Translations under genes and position numbers: made by a program | Notes under the pieces: model-generated | What the model was told of the DNA's origin: nothing | What the model saw: only the letters and a program-made list of their open reading frames with translations | Database searches by the model: none | Source: Bacteroidales bacterium | GTDB taxonomy: Bacteria > Bacteroidota > Bacteroidia > Bacteroidales > UBA10428 | Assembly (NCBI GenBank): GCA_016931575.1 | Contig: JAFGEO010000144.1 | Span: 62,001 to 126,000, forward strand | Direction: 5' to 3' | Length of the DNA stretch: 64,000 nt | Part shown: in pieces, positions 46,726-55,174 of the stretch | Layout of the letters: the number at the start of each line of letters is the position of its first letter | Numbering within the stretch: the stretch's first letter is position 1

Positions 46726-47313
46726 ATGAAACTAGCCAAACACAAATTCTTTCGCTGGACCCCGATGATCCTGATGGTCGCTTTATTATTTGCCTGCAGT
46801 GGTTCGGATGATAAAAAATCAGATGACAAGGATTCCTCATCTTCATCAGAGCTAAAAGGAGACTGGCTCCTTACGGAAGCAACCGAGGGTATGGCTGAGG
46901 AACTGGGCATTGGTGTTGTTCCCCACTCATGGAGTTTCAACGATGACGGTGAGTTCCTGTGGTGCCTTCAGGGAGATTGCGAACCCGGAACCTGGAAAAT
47001 GAGCGGGAAGGAATTAAAAATCGATTGGAATGAAGTTAAAATGACCCTGAAGATTAAAGAAATGAATGAAGAGAAGGTAATTGCTGACCTTACTGTTCTC
47101 GCAGAAGGGGAGAAGATGAAGAGTGTCATAACCCTTGAAAGAGGGGATGCCCCGATAGTGGATACGATGGAAGTGGAGGAGGACTATGGTGAGTATTATG
47201 AAGAGGAGTATGTGGATGAAGCATGGCAAGAGGAAGGCTACAATGAAGAAGAAGAAGAGTTGGAAGACGAAGGATATGTTGGTGAAGAAGAGTGGGCTGA
47301 CGACGAGTGGTAG
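46726..47313 (+). CDS. Lipocalin-like lipoprotein with acidic tail, cluster member 3
   Basis: I start at the ATG at 46726 (MKLAKHKFFRWTPMILMVAL), a lipoprotein leader ending LLFACSGSDD. The ORF track extends 85 codons upstream into the previous gene, and that part is a shadow. The 195-aa product has the core LKGDWLLTEATEG, WSFNDDGEFLWCLQGDC, GTWKMSGKELKIDW and VIADLTVL, then a tail of about 50 residues rich in Glu, Asp, Tyr and Trp ending ADDEW. Cys-Leu-Gln-Gly-Asp-Cys could form a disulfide. S-D-D after the Cys resembles a surface-export signal. A strong terminator follows. Confidence 0.7.
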   Translation: MKLAKHKFFRWTPMILMVALLFACSGSDDKKSDDKDSSSSSELKGDWLLTEATEGMAEELGIGVVPHSWSFNDDGEFLWCLQGDCEPGTWKMSGKELKIDWNEVKMTLKIKEMNEEKVIADLTVLAEGEKMKSVITLERGDAPIVDTMEVEEDYGEYYEEEYVDEAWQEEGYNEEEEELEDEGYVGEEEWADDEW

Positions 47314-47338
47314 GAACCGGGCATGAAAATCATATACC

Positions 47339-47369
47339 GCCCTGCATAAATGGTGCAGGGCTTTTTTTT
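47339..47369 (+). terminator. Intrinsic terminator after lipoprotein member 3
   Basis: A perfect 8-bp stem, GCCCTGCA and TGCAGGGC, has a 7-nt loop and is followed by eight Ts. It splits the lipoprotein cluster into at least two transcripts. Confidence 0.93.
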
Positions 47370-47508
47370 GAAAAATATACCCCTAAAATTTTCGTTGTTT
47401 TCATAACACGGGTAAGAATTCTGCCGGTCATGGCCATAGCGGGACAGATTAAAAGCAACCTGGTTTGCAATAAATAAAATGAATGAAAGAAACTAAAACC
47501 TGAATAAA

Positions 47509-48075
47509 ATGCAACTAAGAAAACAGTCACTCAATCCGGGAACCCTCATCTGCATAATGATTCTTTTTATGATGTCTTGCGGATCTTCTGACAAGAAAGA
47601 ATCAAATGAAACGAATGGCATTTCTTCCCGGCAAATAACCGGAACCTGGAAGCTTGTTCATGGAGAAGGGCAGGCTGCCGAAAACCTGGCATTTGATGAG
47701 ATGACACACGAGTTTGGTTTTGCCGGTGACGGGAAGCTTTCCTGGAGCATTGACCATGCTGCACATCCCGGGAAATGGGAAATTAAGGGAAATGCAATTT
47801 TATTGCAGATGCCCAATGAAATCTGGACGCTTGAACTGCAAAAAGTCTCTGAGCATACCCTGGAAGGTAAACTTTTTACCCTTAATCATAATCAGCGTAT
47901 AGAAGCCTTTGTCGTCCTGGTGAAGGCAGAAAAACCTGAAAGTACCAGTGCAGCTGAAGCCGGGAATGAAATGGAGGGCAATGGCGATGAAATCCTTGAT
48001 GAAGAGGTTGCTGAAGGTGGAGTACCGTATGAGGATCAGATCCTTGAGGCCTATGGGATCTCCGAGGAAGAATAA
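47509..48075 (+). CDS. Lipocalin-like lipoprotein with acidic tail, cluster member 4
   Basis: This 188-aa lipoprotein has a leader ending MMSCGSSDKKES. The core ITGTWKLVHGEGQ, FGFAGDGKLSWSI, PGKWEIKGNAILLQM and TLEGKLFTL matches members 1, 3 and 5. An acidic tail (EAGNEMEGNGDEILDEEVAE and further) follows. The Ser-Ser-Asp after the Cys resembles a surface-export signal. It lies after the terminator of member 3, and so probably has its own promoter. Function is unknown. Confidence 0.7.
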   Translation: MQLRKQSLNPGTLICIMILFMMSCGSSDKKESNETNGISSRQITGTWKLVHGEGQAAENLAFDEMTHEFGFAGDGKLSWSIDHAAHPGKWEIKGNAILLQMPNEIWTLELQKVSEHTLEGKLFTLNHNQRIEAFVVLVKAEKPESTSAAEAGNEMEGNGDEILDEEVAEGGVPYEDQILEAYGISEEE

Positions 48076-48359
48076 GTCGGCTGTATGGAGAATACCTGGT
48101 TTTCGGGCCTTTGACATAAAAGTTTCGGATTGACGCTTACCTGATTTGATTTTTGCGGAAGGGTTTTGTATCTTGACCCCTGATTAATGCATCAGGCTTG
48201 TTCTGTACCGGTTTCCACAGGCTTAGTCTGGTTGGTGCAGAATGTAATGAAGAATGTATCCTGAAAAGGGTGAACAAGTTTAATCAGGATTAAGGTAATT
48301 TACATTCCCGCTCCTGCTCCCGGTGATAGTGCGAAATAGACAACCAACTAATGAATGAT

Positions 48360-48761
48360 ATGAAAAACTTAAGAAGATTTGTACCCCTGCTCTCAGCGAT
48401 ATTTGCTGCGGCATTACTGATTGCCTGCTCATTCTCTAAGAAAAGCAAACTCGAAGGGAAATGGAAGGTCGTGAAAGTAGATGATGACCTGGACCTGGAC
48501 CTCGATGAGTACGATGTATATTTTGAATTTGAAAAAGACGGTGATTTTGAGATGTGCCTCGAAAATGAGGAGTACGATGAAGATTATTGCATGAAAGGTG
48601 AATGGGAGATGGACGATGATGTGATAGAGATTGAACTGGATGATGATGAAGGGGATCTTGACCTTAAAGTGGATAAGCTGACTAAATCGAAACTGGAAGG
48701 GGAATTATCGGTCAAGGATGAGGATGAGGAAGGAGATATCGAATTCAAGAAGGTAGATTAA
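48360..48761 (+). CDS. Lipocalin-like acidic lipoprotein, cluster member 5
   Basis: This 133-aa lipoprotein starts at the ATG at 48360 (MKNLRRFVPLLSAIFAAALL), with a leader ending LIACSFSKK; the track's start is three codons upstream. The core LEGKWKVVKVDDD, FEFEKDGDFEMCL, MKGEWEMDDDVIEIEL and LEGELSVKDEDEE is the clearest form of the shared fold. Here the acidic residues run through the core itself instead of forming a tail. Two Cys flank an acidic loop. A bidirectional-looking terminator follows. Confidence 0.7.
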   Translation: MKNLRRFVPLLSAIFAAALLIACSFSKKSKLEGKWKVVKVDDDLDLDLDEYDVYFEFEKDGDFEMCLENEEYDEDYCMKGEWEMDDDVIEIELDDDEGDLDLKVDKLTKSKLEGELSVKDEDEEGDIEFKKVD

Positions 48762-48790
48762 AATACTGAAACTCCGTTACTGTTTAAGGA

Positions 48791-48829
48791 AATGGCAGGA
48801 GTGATGAAAGATCGCTCCTGCCATTTTTA
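48791..48829 (+). terminator. Intrinsic terminator after lipoprotein member 5
   Basis: An 11-bp stem, AATGGCAGGAG and CTCCTGCCATT, has a 13-nt loop and is followed by further Ts (TTTAT). It lies 29 nt past the stop of member 5 and may also stop the convergent barrel gene. Confidence 0.85.
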
Positions 48830-48867
48830 TGTTTATCCGGGAAAGCATTTTTTTAACATTTCCGGGT

Positions 48868-49788
48868 TTATTCCGGAATTTCGATGCTATAGATCAGTCT
48901 GAGTTCTGCAAACATACCGTCTTCAAACTCGGCATTCTTTAGTACACGGTTGTCGCCGAAAGTTGCCAGGGGCATGGCAAAACTCACCTTCTGATCCATG
49001 CCATACTGCCTGTAACACCTTCCCATAGACTGACCGATCCGTGCCTCGACATACAAGTTCCTGGCAATGTTGTAATTACCGAACAGGGCCAGGTCAATGC
49101 TTTGTCTTTCCAGGTAGTCATCCGCATAATCGGGATCGTTCAGGCCAAAAGTGGTTGTCAGTCCGAAATGGCTTATCCCAAGCTGAAAACGCTCGCTTGC
49201 CTGGTATTTTATCTTTGCATATATTGGCAGCATACCGGAAATGCTGAAACGATCAGTAATCTTCCAATCGAGGTTAACCAGCGGCACCAGATAAGGGCCA
49301 AAGAAATCGGTATTGAACATGGCGCCCAATCCCAGGGTGAACCTGGAGCTAAATACTTTTTGATACATAGCCAGCCCGCCGAACTGGAAATTATCCATGC
49401 CCCCTCCCCTGGCATCGGTCATAAAACGGGGCGCGAGAAGAAGTTGCAGACTCCGGCCTTCGCTAAAATTCTGTACCAGGCCGGTGCGCAGAATAAAGCC
49501 ATGCAGGTTTACGGGATCAATTATTCCGTCGGGCAGGCTCGCTTCATTGGATACGTGAAAATAAAAGTAATTCAGGCTGTTATAGAAAATGGTGTTTTTT
49601 GTAATGGGGACCGGAACAGTAATTCCGACAAAACTACCTGATTCCTGAGCTGTGCCGGGGTAGGTGGCATTTTCGTAAGACTGAGGTGGGGTAAACCGCC
49701 CTGACAGTGTCAGGATATCCAGCCTGTTCTGGGCCTGCTGGGGCAAAACCAAAAACATAGCAGAAAGCAGAAGTATAATTCTTTTCAT
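48868..49788 (-). CDS. Outer-membrane barrel protein, DUF6268-like
   Basis: This 306-aa exported protein has a signal peptide (MKRIILLLSAMFLVLPQQAQ). Its body of alternating strands resembles the DUF6268 family of outer-membrane beta-barrels, with the blocks VPVPITKNTIFYNSLNYF, LLLAPRFMTDARGG and ISGMLPIYAKIKYQ and a C-terminal AELRLIYSIEIPE. Function is unknown. It reads leftward, convergent with the acidic lipoprotein cluster. Confidence 0.75.
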   Translation of the reverse strand: MKRIILLLSAMFLVLPQQAQNRLDILTLSGRFTPPQSYENATYPGTAQESGSFVGITVPVPITKNTIFYNSLNYFYFHVSNEASLPDGIIDPVNLHGFILRTGLVQNFSEGRSLQLLLAPRFMTDARGGGMDNFQFGGLAMYQKVFSSRFTLGLGAMFNTDFFGPYLVPLVNLDWKITDRFSISGMLPIYAKIKYQASERFQLGISHFGLTTTFGLNDPDYADDYLERQSIDLALFGNYNIARNLYVEARIGQSMGRCYRQYGMDQKVSFAMPLATFGDNRVLKNAEFEDGMFAELRLIYSIEIPE

Positions 49789-50065
49789 AAGGGATCCTAT
49801 TGGTTAATTATATTTCAATTTAGAATATATTTTGATAGCAACAGTCAGACCCGGAAAAAAAACGACTTCAATCAAGCCCGAAAATGTATGGAAATAAACC
49901 CTGGCGGGGATTTTTATGTATGTTAATAAAATCATTCGCTGATGAGGAATGTCATCGGAAATAATATGCTAAAATTGCTTTTATCAAGTAATTTTATGCT
50001 ATGGCACAATGATTGATGCCAAAGTGAGTTATCAGATAAATTGACCGTTAGTAATTTTTTTAGTG

Positions 50066-50242
50066 ATGAGATTTAGTATTCATAATGGCAGTGTTGAACA
50101 ACTGCAAAAGAAGTATCGGAGATTATTGCAGGAATCGGAAAGATTGTCTGGGATTAATGAGGATTTATCCAATGCATACTATGCTGATGCATGTAAAGTG
50201 TTGAATAAACTTAGCCTTATTCGTCGCCAGGGACAATTTTAA
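50066..50242 (+). CDS. Lacal_2735-like small protein (not in the ORF track)
   Basis: A 58-codon ORF, below the track's length limit, starts MRFSIHNGSVEQLQKKYRRL and ends LNKLSLIRRQGQF. The helical segment VEQLQKKYRRLLQESERLS and the later NAYYADACKVLNKL match the pattern of the Lacal_2735 family (EKLqkKYkkLmeEA..LS..nR..sD.KYAeA..v...I), short soluble helical-hairpin proteins of unknown function found in Bacteroidota. It lies alone in a gene-poor stretch. The recognition is by pattern and memory, so a database search is needed. Confidence 0.6.
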   Translation: MRFSIHNGSVEQLQKKYRRLLQESERLSGINEDLSNAYYADACKVLNKLSLIRRQGQF

Positions 50243-50708
50243 GGAATTTCTGTTTGGTGTCACTCATGAGGGTTTGACTACCGTTTTTAAATGAGATATC
50301 CTGTATATGAGAGTCAGGATGAGTATGGCCAAATCTGGTTTTGGCAGGTATCGCAGTTGGCTCCCTTGATCTTGATTTCCAGTTGTTAATTCTTATCTTT
50401 CCTATTTTTTTACGGATCCTGTTGAAAATTCAAAATCGGGTCGGCCTGAGCTGAGGGCAAATCGAATACCGAATCCAATACGCTGGCAGGTAACCGGAAT
50501 AAAAACATTTCAGCTTATATAGTTTCCTGATTTGTTACAGCAAAAAGCATACTTATACAAAATACGGCAAGCAGGTCAAAAAAAACAAGGCCATTTTTAG
50601 GAAGATATCCCAGAATTATGTATCATTGAATTCTAAAACTGATCAGGGTCCCTATTCAAATCGACACTAGTTCTTTGTCCAGGAAAAATCACAAATTCAG
50701 ATAAGCGG
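50243..50708. other. AT-rich intergenic region
   Basis: About 465 nt without a convincing ORF on either strand. I see no tRNA, no strong hairpin and no repeat. With 49789-50065, also empty, it forms the most gene-poor part of the window apart from the 58-codon gene between them. It may be a relic or hold the promoter of the STAS-like gene. Confidence 0.5.
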
Positions 50709-51077
50709 ATGATTGATTATTTAATAGACGCCCAGGGTATTTTTACGGTTAAGTTTTCAGGACCGGTATCGTTCCTGGAAATTAAAGAGTATCTTGAGAA
50801 ATTTAAAGTTATCGATAAACTTCCGGAACATATCAGGTTGCTGTACGATTTTCAGGAAGGAGAAATCAACCTGGCAGAAGATGATCTGGTAAATATTGCT
50901 CAACTTGCCGATGAAGCCACCCTGGGTTTTGAGTCGGTTCGAACAGCTTTTATCGTCAGCAAACCGGATGTCACCGCTTTTACATTCATTTTTTCACAGT
51001 TGAAGAAAAATGACCGCAGTATCCGAAGGGTTTTTTCTACCAGGGATGCAGCGATGAACTGGTTGCTGAGCAACTGA
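50709..51077 (+). CDS. STAS/SpoIIAA-like protein
   Basis: This 122-aa soluble protein has the pattern of the SpoIIAA-like STAS superfamily: IDAQGIFTVKFSGPVSFLEI, LLYDFQEGEINLAEDD and FSTRDAAMNWLLS at the end. The conserved phosphorylated Ser of classic anti-anti-sigma factors is not apparent, so this is probably the atypical SpoIIAA-like branch with other ligands. There is no anti-sigma kinase nearby. It is convergent with the symporter gene. Confidence 0.6.
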   Translation: MIDYLIDAQGIFTVKFSGPVSFLEIKEYLEKFKVIDKLPEHIRLLYDFQEGEINLAEDDLVNIAQLADEATLGFESVRTAFIVSKPDVTAFTFIFSQLKKNDRSIRRVFSTRDAAMNWLLSN

Positions 51078-51176
51078 CAGAGTATCACTGAACTGTTTAA
51101 CTATCGAATCGCACCAGGCATAAATATTTTTTCCCCTGGGTTTCGTAATTACCCGATTCATTTTAGAGGCTGAGCG

Positions 51177-53024
51177 TCAATCCTCCAGTTTATTCCACCA
51201 GGTTTTTTTCATGATGATGGCAATGACAAGCACAATTGTCAGGGCTGCGGCCATAGCATAAAACTGGCTGATAACCAGGAATACAGGTGCGGCAACAAGG
51301 GCTGTCTGAGCTACCGTTCCAAGGCCTACATTGAACATATCCCGGCCAAAATTCCTATTCCTTTCAAAACCCGGATCCTCAGCAAGCACTTTTTCATGAA
51401 TGGGTTTCCAGAAACCCCAGGGGCGAACCTTTTTATAAAAGCTTTTAAGCACCTCTTCATCCGTTGGTTTGTTAAGCAGCGTTCCTGCAATACAGCCAAT
51501 CAGTGAAATAAGCAACATTAAGGGGAAGAAATACAGGAGGATGATATCCTTTGGAATGTCCGGGAACAAGGGGGGCAGTATTTCGGGAAAGATTAACGCA
51601 CTCGCTATTCCCGAGAGCATACCCCAGAAATATCCTTGTCCGTTGAACCTCCACCAGTACCATTTCAGGACATTGGCAGCCATGTACCCTCCAAAAAGTC
51701 CGGAGACGATCCATTGAAGGATGCTGTTGACGTTCCTGGCGAAGAAACCAAAGATGATGCTGATGGCGACAACGATTAGTCCAATGGCGTAATTTGTGAA
51801 CTTTATATTTTTGTTGCTGGCCTCCGGCTTAATATATTTCAGGTAAATATCATTGATCACATAGGCCTGTGCAGCATTGAGTGTTCCTGCGAAGGTAGAA
51901 TTGAATGCCGCAAGCAGACCAGCGAGCAGGAGCCCCAGTATCCCTGCCGGGGCAAATTCGTTGATGGCGGAAGGAAGGATTTGTTCAAAGTCAATTTTTC
52001 CGGCAACCAGCAGATCCAGCTGTTTATAAAAGAGAATGGCCAGCACCGCAAAGCCCGCAATCATCAGGTATCTGACCGGCATCAGTACAACGGACACAAA
52101 TCCGCTCATTTTCGCAGCGTCTTTCGGGCTCTTTGTTGCAAGGATCTTCTGCATATCATAATTAGGAGCCGGACCAGCTGCACTCAACAGGATCCCCTTC
52201 ATAAGCATCAAGCCGAAAAACAGGGAGAACAGGGAATAGCCATCCTCCGCAATTTTCTGGTTAACTTCTTTAATCAGGTGACCCCAGTCTATTTCCAGGG
52301 TCCTTCCAAAAAACGGTGAATCCCAGCCGTTGGGGACGATCAGTTCATGATGGGCCATGGCTTTCATGGCAATTATGGCTATGGCGACCGAGGAAATCGT
52401 CATAATGATGAACTGGATAAGATCTGCCCATACAATACTGATCATACCCCCCATAATGGCATAGAAGACCGCAAAGGCCGTAAAAACAATACCATAGAGG
52501 TGAGGAACATATTCAGGTGCTATATGGAAGGGAATATGAGGAGATACCACTTCCCAGGGGATGAAGATTTCGATAAATTTTCCCAGCCCTATGAAACCAT
52601 AAGCCAGGAATCCCAGGCAGCTGATCAGTGCAAAAACCACAACGATGTTATGTGAAAGCTCTGCCCCGCGTTTGAAACCGAACCGGGTACCAATCCACTC
52701 TGCCCCGGTAGTAACATTTGAGCGTCGCAGCCAGGCAGAAAGGTACACCATCAGAAAGATTTGGTTGAAAACAGGCCAAAGCCACGGGATCCAGATACTT
52801 TTAAGACCATATACAAACATGAGTGTGACCAGCCACATTGTACCGGAGATATCGAACATACCGGAGGCATTCGACAATCCCAGCATGTACCACGGCAGCT
52901 TATTCCCTCCCAACAGGTATGCTGCCTTGTTCTTCTGGGCTACATTCTTGAGCACTAGTCCGATAACAACCGTCGAGACAAGGTATAGCACAATGATAAT
53001 AACATCGATCGAGTGAAGTTTCAT
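51177..53024 (-). CDS. Sodium:solute symporter family transporter
   Basis: This 615-aa inner-membrane protein has about 13-15 hydrophobic helices with the SSS family layout. It starts IDVIIIVLYLVSTVVIGLVL and has YLLGGNKLPWYMLGLSNASGMFD, WADLIQFIIMTISSVAIAII and LLAGLLAAFNSTFAGTLNAAQAY, the last a Na+ site helix. It takes up an unknown solute with sodium. It is divergent from the sigma/FecR/SusCD locus, about 170 nt apart, so it may import products handled there, but this is an inference. No solute-specific motif is visible. Confidence 0.85.
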   Translation of the reverse strand: MKLHSIDVIIIVLYLVSTVVIGLVLKNVAQKNKAAYLLGGNKLPWYMLGLSNASGMFDISGTMWLVTLMFVYGLKSIWIPWLWPVFNQIFLMVYLSAWLRRSNVTTGAEWIGTRFGFKRGAELSHNIVVVFALISCLGFLAYGFIGLGKFIEIFIPWEVVSPHIPFHIAPEYVPHLYGIVFTAFAVFYAIMGGMISIVWADLIQFIIMTISSVAIAIIAMKAMAHHELIVPNGWDSPFFGRTLEIDWGHLIKEVNQKIAEDGYSLFSLFFGLMLMKGILLSAAGPAPNYDMQKILATKSPKDAAKMSGFVSVVLMPVRYLMIAGFAVLAILFYKQLDLLVAGKIDFEQILPSAINEFAPAGILGLLLAGLLAAFNSTFAGTLNAAQAYVINDIYLKYIKPEASNKNIKFTNYAIGLIVVAISIIFGFFARNVNSILQWIVSGLFGGYMAANVLKWYWWRFNGQGYFWGMLSGIASALIFPEILPPLFPDIPKDIILLYFFPLMLLISLIGCIAGTLLNKPTDEEVLKSFYKKVRPWGFWKPIHEKVLAEDPGFERNRNFGRDMFNVGLGTVAQTALVAAPVFLVISQFYAMAAALTIVLVIAIIMKKTWWNKLED

Positions 53025-53193
53025 ACAGATAATTTTAGCGCATTAGTGTACCTTCCATTTGGGCTTTCTAAACTACTCATTTGTTTTATTTCACGCTAAT
53101 AATTCTTGATCCCCGGTTAAATTCATTTTTAGATGTTCAAAGACATTGGTATATTCGTACGGTAAGAACATATACGGTTTATCAGACTTTCAG

Positions 53194-53766
53194 ATGGAGA
53201 TGAGTGACAAAACATTAATTCGTCGCATAAAAAATGGGAATAAGGCCTGCTTCAGGAAACTGTTTGATCTTTATTACCAACGCCTGTTGTGCTACGCAAA
53301 CAGTTACCTTGACGATCCTGATGCAGCTGAGGATATTGTTCAGGATATGTTCATCCATCTTTGGGAAAAGCGAAAGGACCTCGTCATATTCTCAACCATT
53401 TCTTCGTATCTCTTCCGGGCCATCCATAACCGTTGTATTCAGTACCTGAGACATCAGAAGGTTACCCTGCGCTATCGTGAGCTTCAAAAGTTCAGGATCA
53501 GGGAAGCAGAGATTCTTTATAATAATGGGAACGACTTCAGTTTTTCAAATCAACAGATGGATGAAATCCAGGGCATCTATACGAAAACCTGTGACCTGCT
53601 TCCTGATAAGACCCGTGAAATATTTCACCTTAGTCGCGAGGAATCGAAAAGCAACAGGGAAATTGCCGGTATCCTTGGCATTGAGATAAAAACGGTGGAA
53701 TACCATATGACCAAAGCCCTGAAAACAATGCGCCTGGCCCTGAAAGAATATTTTATGATTCTTTAA
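53194..53766 (+). CDS. ECF-type RNA polymerase sigma factor
   Basis: This is a Bacteroidota-type ECF sigma factor (sigma-70 region 2: LFDLYYQRLLCYANSYLDDPDAAEDIVQDMFIHLWEKR; region 4: REIAGILGIEIKTVEYHMTKALKTMR). The track starts at a TTG at 53146; I prefer the ATG at 53194 (MEMSDKTLIRR), giving 190 aa. With the FecR-like gene after it and the STN-bearing SusC, it forms a trans-envelope relay in which substrate binding frees the sigma factor. Confidence 0.9.
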   Translation: MEMSDKTLIRRIKNGNKACFRKLFDLYYQRLLCYANSYLDDPDAAEDIVQDMFIHLWEKRKDLVIFSTISSYLFRAIHNRCIQYLRHQKVTLRYRELQKFRIREAEILYNNGNDFSFSNQQMDEIQGIYTKTCDLLPDKTREIFHLSREESKSNREIAGILGIEIKTVEYHMTKALKTMRLALKEYFMIL

Positions 53767-53896
53767 ACCGCTTGAATTTCAGTCATTTGTAAGGTATTTA
53801 TCAGACAGTATTAACGCTTTTATAAAAAAAATCTGTTTTCTGCTTAGGGTAACAGCACCTACGGGCGTCATTTAATAACGTGATTCTTTAAAATCA

Positions 53897-55033
53897 ATGG
53901 AAAAGAAACATCAACCCATCGAAGAGCTAATCTGGAGGTATTTTGAAAAATCTGCTTCAACAGATGAACTGAAGCAGATAGCTGAATGGCTGGATGCCAG
54001 CAAGGCAAACCTGCAGCGATTTACCACGATGAAGAAGATATTTGTTGAGATGGAAACCCGCACTACCTCAAGTGATGAGCAAAATGAAAAAGCCTTTAAC
54101 CGTTTTCTGACTTCCATTGAACGAATTGAAACCAACAGGAAAATCGAAAAAAGCCAGGGTATCTTGTATATGCGCAAGCGGTTTTATCGTTATGCCGGAT
54201 TAATTCTTCTGTCTGTGATTTTGGGAATCAGTAGTTTTTACGTGCTGGACTTTTTGAAACCTGTTAAAAAGAATGCCTTTTTTGAAGTAGCGGTACCCAA
54301 AGGGGGAAGGTCCAGCCTTGTACTCCCGGATGGCAGTAAAATCTGGTTAAACGCTGACAGCAAGATTCGTTATAACCAGGACTTTGGGAAGAAAAGCAGG
54401 GAAGTATTCATCGAAGGCGAAGCCTACTTTGATGTGGAAAAATCAAAGCACCCCTTTGTAGTACATACCTCGCACTTTGATATTCATGTCATGGGAACTG
54501 AATTCAATGTTAAGGCCTATAAGGAAGAAAAGAATATAGAAACGACGCTGGTAGAGGGAAACATCAAAATTGAAGGGAAAGAAAGCCCTGGCACCCTGTA
54601 CCTGAAACCAAAGCAAAAACTGATTTATAATAAATCCGGGAGTTATCGTACAGAGCCATCAGAGAAGGCAAAAATTGAGACATCTGAACAGGCTCCCTTA
54701 CCGGCACCTGAGAAAGCAGTGGCGCTCATTCCTTCTGAGAAGATTGCCATTGTCAGTAATGTTGACATTCGGGAAACAACACTGTGGAAAGAAGGAGAGT
54801 TGTACTTCAATAATGAAACGCTGGCAGATCTGGTGAAAATGCTGGAAAGAAAGTATGACGTAAAAATCGAATTTGCGGATGTAAAGATCAAATCCTATAC
54901 CTATACCGGAACGCTTCCGGATCTGCCACTGGAGCAGGTGCTGAAAGCGCTGGAAATATCTACCCCTCCCGATCAGCGGCCAATCAGGTATTCCGTTGAG
55001 GGGAAGAAGGTAAAATTGAGATTTTTGAATTAA
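53897..55033 (+). CDS. FecR-family anti-sigma factor
   Basis: This 378-aa inner-membrane protein has an N-terminal cytoplasmic sigma-binding part (1-90), one transmembrane helix (YAGLILLSVILGISSFYVLD), a periplasmic FecR domain (VAVPKGGRSSLVLPDGSKIWLNADSKIRYN, then FDIHVMGTEFNVKAYKEE) and a C-terminal DUF4974-like domain (ETLADLVKMLERKYDVKIEF). Between the last two there is a Pro/Ala/Glu-rich stretch (TSEQAPLPAPEKAVALIPSE) that looks like an insertion compared with typical FecR proteins. It holds the upstream sigma factor and receives the signal from the STN domain of the SusC gene. Confidence 0.92.
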   Translation: MEKKHQPIEELIWRYFEKSASTDELKQIAEWLDASKANLQRFTTMKKIFVEMETRTTSSDEQNEKAFNRFLTSIERIETNRKIEKSQGILYMRKRFYRYAGLILLSVILGISSFYVLDFLKPVKKNAFFEVAVPKGGRSSLVLPDGSKIWLNADSKIRYNQDFGKKSREVFIEGEAYFDVEKSKHPFVVHTSHFDIHVMGTEFNVKAYKEEKNIETTLVEGNIKIEGKESPGTLYLKPKQKLIYNKSGSYRTEPSEKAKIETSEQAPLPAPEKAVALIPSEKIAIVSNVDIRETTLWKEGELYFNNETLADLVKMLERKYDVKIEFADVKIKSYTYTGTLPDLPLEQVLKALEISTPPDQRPIRYSVEGKKVKLRFLN

Positions 55034-55174
55034 ATTAAGATCAAATTATATAACTTGCTACTAAATGATGTGCCTATGAAATTTTGCAGATTCTCAACCG
55101 GATAGGAAAGTGCGTCCGTTCTTAACTAAGTATTAACCCAAATAAAAATAAATTGAATTAAAACTTTCTGATTC

